Shown here one piece after another: positions 26,117 through 34,703 of a DNA stretch of 64,000 nt. The stretch is from NCBI GenBank assembly GCA_018399285.1, contig JAGYOW010000001.1, positions 93,741 through 157,740 of the forward strand, in the 5' to 3' direction. A program made the position numbers and the translations under genes. The number at the start of each line of letters is the position of its first letter. Within the stretch, counting starts at the first letter, position 1. The notes under the pieces were generated by a model. That model was given only the letters and a program-made list of their open reading frames with translations, ran no database searches and was not told the origin of the DNA. This DNA is from Desulfotignum sp. Its GTDB lineage: Bacteria > Desulfobacterota > Desulfobacteria > Desulfobacterales > Desulfobacteraceae.

Positions 26117-27187
26117 GTGGGTCATTCTGTTGTCGCATTCATTATCGTTATCGGTGTTCTGGTGTTCATTCACGAACTGGGCCATTTTCTGGCGGCCCGG
26201 TTTTTTAAAGTGGGTGTGGATGTGTTTTCTCTGGGATTCGGTCCCAAAATTTTCAAAAAAATGAAAGGCCGCACCCAATATTGTATCTCTGCCGTTCCTT
26301 TGGGGGGATATGTGAAAATGGTGGGGGAAGAACCGGGTAAAGAGCTGCCTGTAGAAGATGAAGCCATCTCATTTTCCCACAAACCTTTGTATCAGAAAAG
26401 CCTGATCGTGGCTGCCGGACCTGCGTTTAATTTTTTTCTGGCGATTTTTATTTTTTATGTCCTGTATCAGTTTTCCGGCATCTATCTGGCCGAACCGGTG
26501 ATCGGCGAGGTGATGGACAACACCCCGGCTCAGCAGGCCGGATTATTGCCCGGTGATGTGATCACAAAGGTGGACAGCCATGACATCCGGTCCTTTGAAG
26601 ATATTTTCCGGATCGTGGGAGAATCTGACGGGCAGGCCCTGGACATCGGCGTGGCCCGGGAAGGGCAAACCCTGCGGATTTCTCTGGTTCCGGAAAAACA
26701 GGAAACCGTCAATGTGTTCCAGGAATCCGTGGACCGGTATGTTATCGGTATCCGGGGCACGGGCGAGGTGTTTCATGAGCCGCTGAATCCGTTCCAGGCC
26801 ATGGCAAGGTCCATTTCAGATACATATGGGCTGGTGAAGGTGACCATTCTGTCCGTGGGCAAGATGATCTCGGGCAGCCTGTCCGCCGACAACCTGGGAG
26901 GCCCCATCATGATCGCCCAGATGGCCGGGGAACAGGCCAAAGCCGGTGTCGTGAATTTTGTGTGGTTCATTGCCTTGCTGTCGGTCAACCTGGGCATCAT
27001 CAACCTGTTCCCTATCCCGGTGCTGGACGGGGGGCACCTGGTGTTTTTCGGCATTGAGGCGGTCACGGGAAAACAGGTCAGCGACAAAGTAAAAGAAAAA
27101 ATGATCCAGTTCGGGGCCGCCCTTCTGGTGGCATTGATGGTGTTTGTTTTTTATAATGATATTATAAGAATTTTCAATGGTGGATAA
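26117..27187 (+). CDS. rseP: Site-2 intramembrane metalloprotease RseP
   Basis: Cleaves transmembrane anchors such as anti-sigma factors or signal-peptide remnants within the inner membrane. The 356 aa include the zinc motif HELGH at about 16-20, GFGPKIFKK, GGYVKMVGEE, a hydrophobic segment near 96-118, one PDZ domain (about 125-205, PAQQAGLLPGDVITKVDS), and the second catalytic motif NLFPIPVLDGGHL near 298-310 with the Asp ligand. A GTG start follows GAGAGG. The single PDZ domain is common outside enterobacteria, which have two. Its last codons overlap an alternative purL start. Confidence 0.95.
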   Translation: MGHSVVAFIIVIGVLVFIHELGHFLAARFFKVGVDVFSLGFGPKIFKKMKGRTQYCISAVPLGGYVKMVGEEPGKELPVEDEAISFSHKPLYQKSLIVAAGPAFNFFLAIFIFYVLYQFSGIYLAEPVIGEVMDNTPAQQAGLLPGDVITKVDSHDIRSFEDIFRIVGESDGQALDIGVAREGQTLRISLVPEKQETVNVFQESVDRYVIGIRGTGEVFHEPLNPFQAMARSISDTYGLVKVTILSVGKMISGSLSADNLGGPIMIAQMAGEQAKAGVVNFVWFIALLSVNLGIINLFPIPVLDGGHLVFFGIEAVTGKQVSDKVKEKMIQFGAALLVALMVFVFYNDIIRIFNGG

Positions 27188-27188
27188 C

Positions 27189-30100
27189 ATGACAGCCTGT
27201 ATCGAGATTGCGTTGAAACAATCGCTGGGGGATGCGGAAGCATCTTCGCTTGTCAAAAAGGCGGATTCCTATTTTAAAATTCACATTGAGTCGGCCAGAA
27301 CCATCCATATGCTGACCATTGACTCTGATCTGAAGACACAGGACCTGGAACGGATCCGGCAGGAGATTTTCACCAATCCCGTGACCCAGGTATCTTCGTT
27401 ATCCCCCCTGGAAATAGACTTTCACTGGTGCATCTGGATCGGGCTGCGGCCCGGGGTCAAGGACAATCCCGGGGCCACGGCCATGGAAGCCGTTGAAGAT
27501 CTGCTGGGCCGATCATTCGGGCCGGATGAAGGGATCTATACCTCGAAGCGCTATTGCCTTTCCGGAGAATCCTTAACCCGGTCTCAGGTGGAAATCCTGG
27601 CCAAAGAGCTTTTATCCAACCCCATTATCCAGCAGTACAAGATTTTTTCCAAAGCAGACTGGCACCCTGAAACAGGGGCAAATGTCAAACCGGCCCGGGT
27701 GATTCTGGACCATACCCCCTGTTTTGATTTCATTGACATCGATTCCGACCAGACCCTGGCAAAGATCAGCGACCAGCGCAACCTGGCATTGAACCCCAGG
27801 GATATCCCGGTTATCCGGCAATATTTTCTGGATCCGGAGGTGGCGACCCAGCGACAGGCCGTGGGGCTGCCCGGGCCCACAGACGTGGAACTGGAATATA
27901 TTTCCCAGGCCAGAAGCGACCATTGCAATCACAATACGTTTCGGGGCATTTTCAAGTACACGGATGTGATGACCGGGGAAAAAACCATTGAACACTCCCT
28001 GTTCAAGACCTATATCCAGCAGCCCACCCTGGCGCTGAAACAGAAAAAAGACTGGGTGGTGTCTGTACTCTGGGACAATGCCGGCGTGGGGGCGTTTGAT
28101 GAACACAACAACTATGTGATCACCGGGGAAACCCACAACTCGCCGTCCAACATGGAAGCCTATGGCGGGGCCATCACCGGTATTGTGGGCGTGTACCGGG
28201 ACCCCATGGGCACGGGCCTGGGTTCCAAACTGTTCATGGGCAGTTTCGGGTTCTGTGTGGGGGATGTCAATTATGACGGGCCCTTAAAACCGCCATTGCA
28301 TCCCAGACGGCTTTTGAACGGGGTGATCGAAGGGGTCAGAGACGGGGGCAACAAGAGCGGGGTGCCCACCACCTTTGGCCAGACCCTGTTTGATCCGGGA
28401 TATATAGGCAAAAGCCTGGTGTTTGTCACCGCTTTGGGCATTATGCCCAGACAGGTGAAAGGCAGACCCAGTCATGAAAAGAAAACATCACCGGGTGACT
28501 TGATCATCATGAGCGGGGGCCGGGTGGGCAAGGACGGGATCCACGGGGTCACCGCGTCTTCGGAAAGTTATTCGGAAAACACCCCGGCCGGCCATGTTCA
28601 GATCGGAGACCCCTATACCCAGAAAAAGATGCATGATTTTCTCCTGGAATGCCGGGATGAGGGGTTGATCCGGTTTATTACCGACAACGGCGGAGGCGGG
28701 CTGTCTTCGTCCATCGGCGAATCCGCCATGATTTCCAACGGGTGCGTGGTGTATCTGGACAAGGTGCCCCTCAAGTATCCGGGCCTGGACATGTGGGAGA
28801 TCTGGGTGTCGGAATCCCAGGAGCGCATGACCATTGCCATTGACCCAAAAGATCTGGACCGGTTCATGTCCCTGTCCAGGCAGCATGCCGTGGAAAGCAC
28901 GGTGATCGGCGAATATACCGATACCGGCAAGCTGCACATCACCTTTCAGGGAAAAACCTGTGCCTATGTGGATATGGATCTGCTGGACAAAGGGTTTCCC
29001 GCCTGGGAGTTTGACGCGGTGTGGTTGCCGCCTGCGGCCCGGGGACTGACCGAACCGGTGATCCGCAGACCAGAAGATTTCAATGGTCTCATGACCGCCA
29101 TGCTGGCCCGGCCCAATATCTGTTCCAAGGAATGGATCATCCGCCAGTATGACCATGAGGTCCAGGGCGGATCCGTGATCAAGCCTCTGGTGGGCGTGAA
29201 CCATAACATTCCGTCGGATGCGTCCGTGACCCGGCCGGTACTTACCGGGAATAAAGGGCTGGCGTTTTCTCAGACCCTGTTGCCCTGGTATTCAAAAATC
29301 GATGCGTATCACATGATGACCTGCACCGTTGACGAGGCGGTACGAAGACTCATTGCCGTGGGCGGCAGCCTGGATCATATCGGCGGGGTGGACAATTTCT
29401 GCTGGCCCGATATCGGGTATGATGAAAAGACCAATCCGGACGGCAGATTCAAGGCAGCTCAGCTGGTGCGGGCCTGCCGGGCCCTGAAAGATGCGTGCAT
29501 GGCCTATGAGATCCCGCTGTTGTCCGGCAAGGATTCCATGTATGTGGATGGACACCTGGAAGGGGCGTTCGGTGAGCGCATCAAAGTGTCGGCCCTGGAA
29601 ACGGTGCAGTTTTCCGCCACTTCCGTGGTGGAGGACATCCTGCACTGCCAGACCCTGGAACCCAAATCAGCCGGGGATTTTGTCTATGTCGCCGGGATCA
29701 CGGCCGATGAACTGGGGGCTTCCGAATATTATGATCTGTTCGGCAAAACCGGTGCCAATGTGCCACAGGTGAATTTTGGTGCCAACCGGGTGTTGTACCG
29801 GGCCGTGGAAAAAGCCATGGGTCTCGAGATGCCGGCTTCGTGTCATGCCGTGGGCCGGGGCGGTCTGGGGGTTCACCTGGCACTGATGACCATGGCCGGC
29901 AGACTGGGCATGGAAATCGATCTGTCCCAGGTGCCGGCTGCGGCAGAAACCCTTTCAGACGATGTGCTGCTTTTTTCCGAATCTGCGGGCCGGTTTGTTC
30001 TGACTGTTCCGCCGGACCGGAAGCCGGTATTTGACAAACTCGCCAAGGGGCTGCCATTCAGGTGTGTGGGGGGGGTCACAGATGCACACGATCGCCTGAA

Positions 30101-30191
30101 AATCACAGGGGTCCGGAACGATGTCATTGTGGATCTGGCCTGTGCCGATCTGGACAAGGCATTTAACAAACTGTTTGGAGAGATGATATGA
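27189..30191 (+). CDS. purL: Phosphoribosylformylglycinamidine synthase, PurL with fused PurS-like N-terminus
   Basis: Converts FGAR to FGAM in purine synthesis using ATP and ammonia from PurQ. The 1000-aa chain is longer than the small PurL (about 740 aa). The additional first 170 or so residues contain PurS-like repeats (TIDSDLKTQDLERIRQEIFTNPVTQ, then VEILAKELLSNPIIQQYKIF). The body has SQARSDHCNHNTF, TGETHNSPSNMEAYGGAITGIVG, GGRVGKDGIHGVTASSESYS, DNGGGGLSSSIGES and LLSGKDSM. An ATG at 27177 is also possible, but GGTGGA fits the one at 27189. The stop overlaps purQ by 4 nt. A separate purS should not be needed. Confidence 0.94.
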   Translation: MTACIEIALKQSLGDAEASSLVKKADSYFKIHIESARTIHMLTIDSDLKTQDLERIRQEIFTNPVTQVSSLSPLEIDFHWCIWIGLRPGVKDNPGATAMEAVEDLLGRSFGPDEGIYTSKRYCLSGESLTRSQVEILAKELLSNPIIQQYKIFSKADWHPETGANVKPARVILDHTPCFDFIDIDSDQTLAKISDQRNLALNPRDIPVIRQYFLDPEVATQRQAVGLPGPTDVELEYISQARSDHCNHNTFRGIFKYTDVMTGEKTIEHSLFKTYIQQPTLALKQKKDWVVSVLWDNAGVGAFDEHNNYVITGETHNSPSNMEAYGGAITGIVGVYRDPMGTGLGSKLFMGSFGFCVGDVNYDGPLKPPLHPRRLLNGVIEGVRDGGNKSGVPTTFGQTLFDPGYIGKSLVFVTALGIMPRQVKGRPSHEKKTSPGDLIIMSGGRVGKDGIHGVTASSESYSENTPAGHVQIGDPYTQKKMHDFLLECRDEGLIRFITDNGGGGLSSSIGESAMISNGCVVYLDKVPLKYPGLDMWEIWVSESQERMTIAIDPKDLDRFMSLSRQHAVESTVIGEYTDTGKLHITFQGKTCAYVDMDLLDKGFPAWEFDAVWLPPAARGLTEPVIRRPEDFNGLMTAMLARPNICSKEWIIRQYDHEVQGGSVIKPLVGVNHNIPSDASVTRPVLTGNKGLAFSQTLLPWYSKIDAYHMMTCTVDEAVRRLIAVGGSLDHIGGVDNFCWPDIGYDEKTNPDGRFKAAQLVRACRALKDACMAYEIPLLSGKDSMYVDGHLEGAFGERIKVSALETVQFSATSVVEDILHCQTLEPKSAGDFVYVAGITADELGASEYYDLFGKTGANVPQVNFGANRVLYRAVEKAMGLEMPASCHAVGRGGLGVHLALMTMAGRLGMEIDLSQVPAAAETLSDDVLLFSESAGRFVLTVPPDRKPVFDKLAKGLPFRCVGGVTDAHDRLKITGVRNDVIVDLACADLDKAFNKLFGEMI

Positions 30192-31012
30192 CACAGGTGA
30201 AGGCACTGATTTTAACGGGTTTCGGACTGAACTGCGACCATGAAACCGCCCTGGCCTTTGAACTGGCCGGTGCCCGGCCTTATCGTGTGCATATCAATTC
30301 TCTGGTGGACGGCACTGTGAACCTGGCGGATTTTCATATTCTGGCGTTCGGCGGCGGGTTTTCCTGGGGGGATGACCACGGGGCCGGGGTGATCCAGGCG
30401 GTGAAACTGAAAAACCATATCGGAAAAGACCTGCTGGGTTTTGTGGATGCGGGAAAACTGATCATCGGTATCTGCAACGGATTCCAGGCCCTGGTGAATA
30501 CCGGGCTTCTGCCGGGACTGGACAAGGACTACACCCGGCGTTCCGTGGCCATCACCTACAATGACTGCGGCAATTTCAGGGACCAGTGGGTCCATTTGAC
30601 CGCCAATCCTGAAAGTCCGTGTGTGTTTACCAGAGGCATGGGCCAGGCGGATTTTCCCGTGCGGCATGGGGAGGGCAAATTCATTGCCGAACCGGACGTA
30701 CTGACATCGCTGCAGGCCAACGGCCAGGTGGTATTCCAATATGCCGATGCAACGGGCAGTCCCGCCGACGGTGTGTTTCCCTTCAACCCCAACGGGTCGC
30801 TGCACGACATTGCCGGCATCTGTGATCCCACCGGAAAGATCTTCGGGCTCATGCCCCATCCGGAAGCCTACAATCATGTGACCAATCATCCGGACTGGAC
30901 CCGCAGAAAAGAACAGCTCAAAGGGGAAGGGCAAGCGTTCGGTGCAGAAGAAACCATTGGTATCCGTTTGTTTCAAAACGGGGTGGATCACATCCGGGAA
31001 AGGTTCTTTTAA
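30188..31012 (+). CDS. purQ: Phosphoribosylformylglycinamidine synthase, glutaminase subunit PurQ
   Basis: Class I glutamine amidotransferase that supplies ammonia to PurL. The 274-aa protein begins KALILTGFGLNCDHETALAFELAGA. The oxyanion and active-site region GFSWGDDHGAGV comes next, and the nucleophile motif GICNGFQALVNTG (Cys near 98) follows. The catalytic His-x-Glu is in LMPHPEAYNH (near 222-231). The 274 aa slightly exceed the short B. subtilis PurQ (about 227 aa), as is usual with this PurL class. It overlaps purL by 4 nt. DUF554 follows after 5 nt. Confidence 0.95.
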   Translation: MTQVKALILTGFGLNCDHETALAFELAGARPYRVHINSLVDGTVNLADFHILAFGGGFSWGDDHGAGVIQAVKLKNHIGKDLLGFVDAGKLIIGICNGFQALVNTGLLPGLDKDYTRRSVAITYNDCGNFRDQWVHLTANPESPCVFTRGMGQADFPVRHGEGKFIAEPDVLTSLQANGQVVFQYADATGSPADGVFPFNPNGSLHDIAGICDPTGKIFGLMPHPEAYNHVTNHPDWTRRKEQLKGEGQAFGAEETIGIRLFQNGVDHIRERFF

Positions 31013-31017
31013 ATATC

Positions 31018-31710
31018 ATGCTGGGAACCATTGTCAACTGTCTGGCCATTATTGCGGGTGGCCTGGTGGGGCTGTTGTTCAAAAACGGTATTCCGGACCG
31101 CTACAACCAGACTGTGATGCAGGCCGTGGGCCTGGCCGTGCTTTTGGTGGGCCTGAAAACCGCCATTGTCAGTGATGATCTTCTGGTGATCATTATTTCT
31201 CTGGCCATCGGGGCTCTTGTGGGGGAATGGATCGGTATCGAAAACCGGCTGGAACGGCTGGGAAAATTGCTGGAAAAAAAATTTACAAAAGGCAGCGGCG
31301 GATTTGCCCAGGGATTTGTCACCGCTTCTTTGATCTATTGTGTGGGTTCCATGGCCATTGTCGGATCTCTGGAAAGCGGATTGTCCGGCAACCATGCCAC
31401 CTTGTTTGCCAAATCCTGCCTGGACGGGATTGTGAGCATCATCTTAAGCTCGTCTCTGGGGATGGGAGTGCTGTTCTCCGCCTTGCCGGTGCTGCTTTAC
31501 CAGGGATCCATCACCCTGCTGGCCACGGTGCTCAAACCTTTGCTGGTGCCGGCGGTGATCGCCCAGATGTCCGGGGTGGGCGGTCTGTTGATTCTGGGGA
31601 TCGGTATGAACATGCTCAGAGAAAAAAAAATCAAGGTGGGGAACATGCTCCCTGCTATTTTTATTCCATTGATCTGGTTTGTGATCCAGGGATTGCCGGG
31701 AGTGGCGTAA
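31018..31710 (+). CDS. DUF554 integral membrane protein
   Basis: A 230-aa polytopic membrane protein of the DUF554 (YdfK-like) family, with unknown function. The N-terminus MLGTIVNCLAIIAGGLVGLLF is typical. About six or seven hydrophobic helices follow, with AIGALVGEWIGIENRLERLG and a conserved GSMAIVGSLESGLSGNHATLFAKSCLDGI (near 119-147). Transport has been proposed for such proteins, but nothing here identifies a substrate. It starts 5 nt after purQ and ends 6 nt before the DMT transporter, so it is probably in the purine transcript. Confidence 0.85.
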   Translation: MLGTIVNCLAIIAGGLVGLLFKNGIPDRYNQTVMQAVGLAVLLVGLKTAIVSDDLLVIIISLAIGALVGEWIGIENRLERLGKLLEKKFTKGSGGFAQGFVTASLIYCVGSMAIVGSLESGLSGNHATLFAKSCLDGIVSIILSSSLGMGVLFSALPVLLYQGSITLLATVLKPLLVPAVIAQMSGVGGLLILGIGMNMLREKKIKVGNMLPAIFIPLIWFVIQGLPGVA

Positions 31711-31716
31711 TCACCC

Positions 31717-32613
31717 ATGTCCATGAAAGACAGCCTGCTTTATGTGCTGACCATTATCATCTGGGGCTCCACCTGGATCGGCATTAAATTCCAGCTGGGG
31801 ACCGTGGACCCCATGGTGTCGGTGGTGTACCGGTTTGCCCTGTCCTCGGTGATTCTGCTGGTGTTCTGCAAGTTGCGGGGGCTGTCTTTGAAGTTTTCAT
31901 TCAAGGACCATGGTTTTATGGCATTGCTGGGCCTGCTTTTATTTTCCGTGAACTACTGGCTGGTGTATGTGGCGGAGGTGTATCTCACCTCGGGCCTGGT
32001 GGCGGTACTGTTTTCTTCGATTGTGTTTCTGAACATTGCCAATGGGGCGCTTTTTCTCGGGGCCCCGGTGGAACGAAAAATGGTGGTGGGTGCTGCCGTC
32101 GGGATTATGGGGATCGGCCTGATTTTCATGCATGAGATTGAATCCTTTGATCTGACGGACAAAAATCTGCTGGGGATCGCTTTTGGATTTTCCAGCGTGC
32201 TGCTGGCGTCTTTGGGAAACATCACATCCGCCCGAAATTCCAGAGCCGATATCCCGGTGATCCAGGCCAATGCCTTCGGCATGGGGTATGGCGCCATGGC
32301 CCTGGCGCTTCTGGCCTTGATCCTTGGTAAATCCTTTGATTTTTCCATGACCCTGCCTTATGTGAGCTCCCTGTTTTACCTGGCGGTGTTTGGTTCCATT
32401 ATCGCTTTTACCAGTTATCTGACCCTGATCCGTTCTCTGGGGGCGGACAAGGCTTCTTACAGCATCATGGTGGTACCGGTGGTGGCGCTGATCATCTCAT
32501 CTTTTGTGGAAGGGTATGTCTGGAGTTTTTCAGCCATCGCCGGCCTCATCCTGGTGGTGGGAGGCAATTTTCTGGCATTGCACCGGCCGGCACCGCCCGG
32601 CACTAGTCGATGA
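31717..32613 (+). CDS. EamA/DMT-family permease
   Basis: A probable metabolite exporter of 298 aa with ten predicted membrane helices in two EamA halves (1-140 and about 150-290). It starts YVLTIIIWGSTWIGIKFQLGTVDPMVSVVYRF, a hallmark of the family. The second half includes ASLGNITSARNS and SYSIMVVPVVALIISSFVEG, similar to the conserved proline/glycine region at the end of the repeats. The substrate is not predictable. It follows DUF554 by 6 nt. Confidence 0.9.
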   Translation: MSMKDSLLYVLTIIIWGSTWIGIKFQLGTVDPMVSVVYRFALSSVILLVFCKLRGLSLKFSFKDHGFMALLGLLLFSVNYWLVYVAEVYLTSGLVAVLFSSIVFLNIANGALFLGAPVERKMVVGAAVGIMGIGLIFMHEIESFDLTDKNLLGIAFGFSSVLLASLGNITSARNSRADIPVIQANAFGMGYGAMALALLALILGKSFDFSMTLPYVSSLFYLAVFGSIIAFTSYLTLIRSLGADKASYSIMVVPVVALIISSFVEGYVWSFSAIAGLILVVGGNFLALHRPAPPGTSR

Positions 32614-32702
32614 TGGCAGGGGTAAACAAAGGTCACAGCCTGCAAGGATGATCTGATAAACCCGTTGCAACGATTGATACATCTGTGGTATTTAACACTG
32701 TT

Positions 32703-33035
32703 ATGAAACAATATGTCATAGACGGGTTGCGGCCCCAGGATTATGACCGGTTAAAGGAATACCTGGATGAATACACTCAGGTGGCCGGGATTGTGGGAAT
32801 CTACTGGCTGCCCCTGGAAGAAGAAGTGCTCACACCTGTTCAGGCAGATCACAGGGATTGCAGACCCCATGTGTTTGCCCTGAAACTGGAGCAGAGCTCA
32901 CTGGCCTGTGAACTGCTGGTCAGAACCCCAAAACACATCCGATGCGACTGCATGGCCTATGCCACAAGAGATCAACGGAACTGGTTGATTGATCAGACCG
33001 ATGCCATTCTTGAAAAGCTGGGCATTCGCATTTAA
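32703..33035 (+). CDS. Hypothetical protein (110 aa)
   Basis: No family recognised. It is a soluble acidic protein beginning MKQYVIDGLRPQDYDRLKEYLDEY, with a beta-like GIVGIYWLPLEEEVLT segment, a paired-cysteine stretch HIRCDCMAYATRDQRNW near 77-93 and two further cysteines (DHRDC, LACELL). Four cysteines in a short chain could bind a metal. The ATG at 32703 has no clear ribosome site; an in-frame GTG at 32685 is the alternative. It lies 18 nt before RNase J and is transcribed with it. The ordered composition and codon use support it as a real gene. Confidence 0.62.
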   Translation: MKQYVIDGLRPQDYDRLKEYLDEYTQVAGIVGIYWLPLEEEVLTPVQADHRDCRPHVFALKLEQSSLACELLVRTPKHIRCDCMAYATRDQRNWLIDQTDAILEKLGIRI

Positions 33036-33053
33036 AAATATATTGGAAGCCAC

Positions 33054-34703
33054 ATGCTTAAATTAATACCACTGGGCGGGCTGGGAGAAATCGGCCTGAA
33101 CATGATGGTGGTGGAATATGACGATGCCATGTTCATCATTGATGCGGGCCTCATGTTTCCGGAAGATTACATGCTGGGGGTGGATATTGTTATCCCGGCC
33201 ATGGATTATATCCGGGAAAATCGCAGAAAAATTCACGGTATCATCATCACCCATGCCCATGAAGACCATATCGGAGCGTTGCCCTATCTGTTGAAAGAAA
33301 TACGGATTCCGGTCTATGGCACGTCCTTTACCCTGGAAATTGTCAGAAACAAGCTGGTGGAATTTGAACTCAACACCCGGGTGGATCTCAACGTGGTCAA
33401 TCCGGGTGAGACCCTGTCCATGGATCCGTTTGAAATCGAGTTCATCCGGGTGAGTCATTCCACCATCGAAGGCGTGGGCCTGGCCATCCAGACCCCGGAA
33501 GGGGTGGTGATTCATACCGGAGATTTTCGGATCAGTCATAACACAAACCCCGTGAAGAACACGGATCTGTCATCCTTTGCCCGATACGGGGAAAAAGGGG
33601 TACTGGCGTTGCTTTCCGACTCCACCAATGTGGAGGTGGAAGGGTATACCATGTCAGAACAGGAAGTGGCCAAGAATCTGGGAAAAGTGATTTTTGCGGC
33701 CCGGGGCCGGGTGATTGTGACCCTGTTTGCCTCCAATGTGTTCCGGATCCAGCAGGTGATCGATATTGCCGTGAAAAACGGGCGGAAAGTGGTGTTCAAC
33801 GGCCGGTCCATGGAGCAGATCGTTGCCGTGGCGGTCAAGCTGGGCCATATATCCTGTCCGCCGGATACGATAATGGACATCAAACAGATTAAAAACCTCC
33901 CCGACGACAAGGTGCTGATCATCACCACCGGCAGCCAGGGAGAACCCATGTCCGCGCTGGTGCGAATGGCATCGGGCTTGCACAAACACATCCGCATTAA
34001 AAAAGGCGACAATGTGATTTTGTCTTCCAAGCACATTCCCGGCAATGAAAAAGCCATTGCCAATATCATCAACAAACTGTATCGCCGGGGCGCGGATGTA
34101 TTTTATTCCAAATCCGCAGACATTCATGCGTCCGGTCATGCCCACCAGGAAGAACTCAAGCTCATGCTGACCTTGACCAAGCCCGACTATTTCATTCCCA
34201 TCCACGGTGAATACCGGCATCTGGTGATCCATGCCCGGCTGGCGGAAAAAATGGGAATTCCCAGAGAGCATGTGCTGGTGGCGGAAGACGGGCAGGTCAT
34301 TGTGTTTGATCATAAAGGCGGAAGGATCGACGGCCAGGTGCACACCGGGCGGATCATGGTGGACGGCAAAGGCATCGGCGATGTGGGCCGGAGCGTTCTC
34401 AAAGAACGGCGGGAGTTGTCCGAAGGCGGGCTGGTGGTGGTGACCATGATCATTGATGAGGAAACCGGGGTGGTGCTGTACGGCCCGGAACTGATTTCCA
34501 AAGGCTTTGTGTTTGATTCCGCCACGGGTCACCTGGTGGATGATGCCCAGTGCGTGATTCTGGAGATAGTGGAAGAAATTGAAGCCGGGATGGATTCCCG
34601 GGTGGAATTGATCCGCGCCCGTCTCAAAAAGGCGCTGAAGCAATATTTTTCCTATACCATCAACCGCAAGCCCCTTATTGTACCTGTCATTATTGAAGTA
34701 TGA
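33054..34703 (+). CDS. rnj: Ribonuclease J
   Basis: Metallo-beta-lactamase/beta-CASP ribonuclease with 5'-3' exo- and endonuclease activity, central to mRNA decay. The 549 aa show LGGLGEIGLNMMVVEYDD (7-24), the zinc motif HAHEDHIGALPYL near 73-85, HTGDFRIS near 161, SDSTNVEVEGYTMSEQE, the beta-CASP segment with TTGSQGEP, and HASGHAHQEELKLML with HGEYRHL near 360-395. The C-terminal domain follows (RIMVDGKGIGDVG). Length and motifs are normal. The stop overlaps the start of ftsK by 4 nt. Confidence 0.95.
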   Translation: MLKLIPLGGLGEIGLNMMVVEYDDAMFIIDAGLMFPEDYMLGVDIVIPAMDYIRENRRKIHGIIITHAHEDHIGALPYLLKEIRIPVYGTSFTLEIVRNKLVEFELNTRVDLNVVNPGETLSMDPFEIEFIRVSHSTIEGVGLAIQTPEGVVIHTGDFRISHNTNPVKNTDLSSFARYGEKGVLALLSDSTNVEVEGYTMSEQEVAKNLGKVIFAARGRVIVTLFASNVFRIQQVIDIAVKNGRKVVFNGRSMEQIVAVAVKLGHISCPPDTIMDIKQIKNLPDDKVLIITTGSQGEPMSALVRMASGLHKHIRIKKGDNVILSSKHIPGNEKAIANIINKLYRRGADVFYSKSADIHASGHAHQEELKLMLTLTKPDYFIPIHGEYRHLVIHARLAEKMGIPREHVLVAEDGQVIVFDHKGGRIDGQVHTGRIMVDGKGIGDVGRSVLKERRELSEGGLVVVTMIIDEETGVVLYGPELISKGFVFDSATGHLVDDAQCVILEIVEEIEAGMDSRVELIRARLKKALKQYFSYTINRKPLIVPVIIEV

